From the NCBI RefSeq assembly GCF_001937195.1, contig NZ_MSDO01000007.1:1-64000 (forward strand): a DNA stretch of 64,000 nucleotides. Reading direction: 5' to 3'. Shown here in pieces: positions 61,813 through 64,000 of this stretch. Source of the DNA: Salinicola socius (GTDB lineage: Bacteria > Pseudomonadota > Gammaproteobacteria > Pseudomonadales > Halomonadaceae). Each line of letters begins with the position of its first letter. Within the stretch, counting starts at the first letter, position 1. The position numbers were made by a program, and so were the translations under genes. The notes below the pieces were generated by a model. The model searched no databases. It was not told the DNA's origin and saw nothing but the letters and a program-made list of their open reading frames with translations.

Positions 61813-62577
61813 TCAGGCCGTTTGGCCACCGTCCACGGTGAAAGCCGCGCCTACCGTGAATCCTGCCGACTCCGAGCACAGCCACAACACAGTCGCTGCG
61901 ATCTCTTCTGGACGACCCAAGCGACCGATAGGCTCCTGGGAAACCGCCCCGGCATATCCTTCATCCGTTCCGCCCGTGACGCGGGCAATCATCGCCGTAT
62001 CGATGATACCGGGGCATACCGCATTGATTCTCACGCCTTGGTCCGCATAATCGAGTGCTGCAGACTTGGTCAACCCGATGATCCCGAACTTGGATGCACA
62101 GTAGTCAGCGTGCGCCGGGAAACCGGTAACGCCCGCGCCGGAGGAGACATTGACGATGGCGCCGCTACCTTGCTTCAGCATGTGCGGTATCTGATGTTTC
62201 ATGCAGTAAAAAATGCCGTGAAGATTGATCGCGACATTTTTCTCAAACGTCTCACTGGATAGTTCCAGCAGTGGCACACCAGTGGGTTCGACTCCCGCAT
62301 TGTTGTAGGCGTAATCAAGCCGTCCAAAAGACTCGACGGTTTTCTCGACTGCCGCCTCGACTTGCTCTTCTTTCGAGACATCACAGAGGATCGCTAATGC
62401 CTTTCCCCCTGACTTCTCGATCATGGCCACGGTTTCCGCCGTATTGTCATGGGAGCGTCCAACCACCGCGACGCTGGCGCCAGCCTCAGCAAAGGCAAGG
62501 GCCGTGGCCCGACCAAGACCGTCGCCACCACCCGTGATGAAAGCGACCTTACCGGTGTAATCGAATTGCGGATTCAT
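61813..62577 (-). CDS. SDR-family oxidoreductase (glucose-dehydrogenase-like)
   Basis: 254 aa. NAD(P) motif [17 protein letters not shown] ([11 protein letters not shown]), and catalytic YCASKFG, with the classic C-terminus [15 protein letters not shown] and [18 protein letters not shown] precedes the ATG. The substrate is not predictable. It lies between the cyclophilin-like and NepI-like genes on the same strand, 137 and 132 bp away, so the three may be separate units under one regulator. Confidence 0.88.
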   Translation of the reverse strand: MNPQFDYTGKVAFITGGGDGLGRATALAFAEAGASVAVVGRSHDNTAETVAMIEKSGGKALAILCDVSKEEQVEAAVEKTVESFGRLDYAYNNAGVEPTGVPLLELSSETFEKNVAINLHGIFYCMKHQIPHMLKQGSGAIVNVSSGAGVTGFPAHADYCASKFGIIGLTKSAALDYADQGVRINAVCPGIIDTAMIARVTGGTDEGYAGAVSQEPIGRLGRPEEIAATVLWLCSESAGFTVGAAFTVDGGQTA

Positions 62578-62709
62578 TGGCTTGCTCCTCCTTGAGTAAA
62601 ACGCATTCCATGCATGAGTATCTCGTCTATTGGCTCTCTTGGTACCGCTTGAAGGGAGCCTAAAATACTTCCGATGACGCTTACGACGCCAAATTGATCG
62701 ATCCCCACA

Positions 62710-63897
62710 TTAAGCAGGCTTCAGCAACTTGCGTCCGGAGCCGATCAGAAGCAGGGCGATCGCAGAAAGCGCCGCACTGCCCACGAAAGTTCCCGTAATC
62801 CCCAGGTGATCCAGCAGCACGCCACCAAAGGCGGCACCGACCAGAATGGCGCCCTGGATGGCTGCGACGATCAGGCTGCCCGCCGCTTCCGGCGCGTCAT
62901 CCATGTTCTGTGAAACCCAGGACATCCAGCCCACTGACATGGCCGTATTCATCGCTCCCCACACGCCAAGCAGCATGGCGACGATCAACACGATATGGCC
63001 GAATCCCAGCAGCGCCAGTGTCACCAATCCCATGACCGTGGGTAATATCTTCAGCAGAAGGATCACCCTTCCGTTGGCGAGCTTGCCGCCGAGCCACGTG
63101 CCCATGAAACCTGCACAACCCAAGACCAGAAACATCAGCGACAGCATGCCCACGTCAAGCGATGTGAAGGTCTCGAGAAAGGGTCGCAGATAGGTGAACA
63201 TCGAAAACGCGCCGGCGAACGTGAAGATGACCGCCACGATCCCTCTGGCAAAGTAGGGACGTTTGAGAACCGAGAGCAAAGATTTGAGGGACTGGCGGCT
63301 TGATGAGGGCAGCGATGGCAACGCAAACCAGTGCCATAGGAGATTGATGGCAACGATGGGCACCAGTGCCCAGAACACGCCACGCCATCCGATGAGCCCC
63401 CCCAGGTAACTACCTATAGGTGCTGCGAATGCCGCAGCCGTCGCCTGCCCCGTATACATGACCGCCAACGCTTTCGAGACTTTTTCAGCCGGCACCAGTC
63501 GCATGATCACCGCTGTCGCAAGCGCCCAGAAACCGCCAATGCAGACACCCAGTAGCGCGCGGGCGGCCATGAGAACCGTGAAATTGGGCGCGGTCGCGAT
63601 CAGCACGAGTGAAGCAAGCATGCACGCGGTCATCGCCATCAAGACCCATTTGCGGTTGAGCTTACCGACCAGCGTCGTGATGAGCAGACTCGCAGCGACG
63701 GCGAAGAAGCCGCTGACCGAAATCGCCTGACCGGTTTGCCCCGCCGTGGCATCCAGGCTTTCGGCAATCGGCGTCAACAGACTGACTGGCATAAATTCTG
63801 AAGCGATCAACATGGCAACGCTCAGCGTCATGGAGAGCACCGCTCCCCATGAGTTTGCTGTCGGCGAGCCATTTGCCGTGGAAGTTTTTTGAACCAT
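62710..63897 (-). CDS. MFS exporter, NepI-like (purine-ribonucleoside-efflux type)
   Basis: 395 aa, 12 transmembrane segments. SEFMPVSLLTPIAESLDATA, GVCIGGFWALATAVIMRLVP and APIGSYLGGLIGWRGVFWAL closely resemble NepI/YicM exporters. The start is uncertain: ATG 63897 gives a short polar leader before the first helix, while upstream ATG 63960 lacks a good ribosome-binding site. 63898-64000 holds only the upstream region and the window edge. Confidence 0.84.
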   Translation of the reverse strand: MVQKTSTANGSPTANSWGAVLSMTLSVAMLIASEFMPVSLLTPIAESLDATAGQTGQAISVSGFFAVAASLLITTLVGKLNRKWVLMAMTACMLASLVLIATAPNFTVLMAARALLGVCIGGFWALATAVIMRLVPAEKVSKALAVMYTGQATAAAFAAPIGSYLGGLIGWRGVFWALVPIVAINLLWHWFALPSLPSSSRQSLKSLLSVLKRPYFARGIVAVIFTFAGAFSMFTYLRPFLETFTSLDVGMLSLMFLVLGCAGFMGTWLGGKLANGRVILLLKILPTVMGLVTLALLGFGHIVLIVAMLLGVWGAMNTAMSVGWMSWVSQNMDDAPEAAGSLIVAAIQGAILVGAAFGGVLLDHLGITGTFVGSAALSAIALLLIGSGRKLLKPA

Positions 63898-64000
63898 GTT
63901 TATCACTGTCGAAGGTCGAGGCGGCACAGCTTTACGAAGGCCACGATTTATGAAGAACATCAATCAATCAGCTCACTAGCCAATCTGTAGAGCTGACGAT

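Overview
The window reads as chromosomal DNA of a GC-rich, aerobic gammaproteobacterium of the Halomonadaceae type (Halomonas, Salinicola or a relative). This rests on the housekeeping genes present (gshB-yqgE-ruvX, rph, yicC, a PyrB with a short C-terminal tail), the acidic exported proteins, and the many TRAP, TTT, GntP and NCS1 importers. The genus is an inference. I saw no rRNA, tRNA, CRISPR array, integrase or transposase.

Layout. 1-581: 5' part of a type VI secretion vgrG, cut by the left edge. 0.9-19.5 kb: a nitrogen-scavenging region in which a purine/allantoin degradation set (ureidoglycolate lyase, NCS1 permease, ureidoglycine aminohydrolase, PuuE allantoinase, allantoin racemase-like protein, 8-oxoguanine deaminase, HIU hydrolase, OHCU decarboxylase) is interleaved with a hydroxyproline cluster (4-hydroxyproline 2-epimerase, DapA-family deaminase, GntR regulator, D-amino-acid dehydrogenase) and a polar amino-acid ABC importer with an RpiR regulator. 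Several promoter regions carry variants of a TTGTATACAA palindrome, probably bound by the GntR/FCD regulators encoded here. 19.5-27.4 kb: SDR, pyrB, a LuxR regulator, a nitrilase-family amidase with an APC permease, then ruvX-yqgE-gshB. 27.5-37.8 kb: a TRAP importer with an amidohydrolase, an S9 peptidase, a GntP permease with gluconate 5-dehydrogenase, and an Old Yellow Enzyme. 37.9-40.8 kb: a RidA/TetR divergent pair with three evenly spaced operators, then rph and yicC.

40.9-54.2 kb holds two neighbouring carbon-acid loci, each built around its own RraA/HMG-aldolase homologue. One has a GntR regulator, a TctCBA importer, an FMN 2-hydroxyacid dehydrogenase and a D-2-hydroxyacid dehydrogenase. 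The other has a LysR regulator, two glutamate-type symporters and a class I aminotransferase. I infer that both make a 4-hydroxy-2-oxo acid, one by oxidation and one by transamination, and cleave it by retro-aldol reaction to pyruvate plus a second 2-oxo acid. This is the best candidate here for an undescribed pathway.

54.8-64 kb: a LysR-linked redox/detoxification cluster with a cytoplasmic and an exported copy of the same hydroxynitrile-lyase-like cupin, a lipoprotein with two carboxymuconolactone-decarboxylase domains, a small acidic exported protein, two SDRs, a cyclophilin-like protein and two MFS exporters. A 145-155 bp dispersed repeat with terminal inverted repeats occurs twice, at 21.9 and 59.4 kb.
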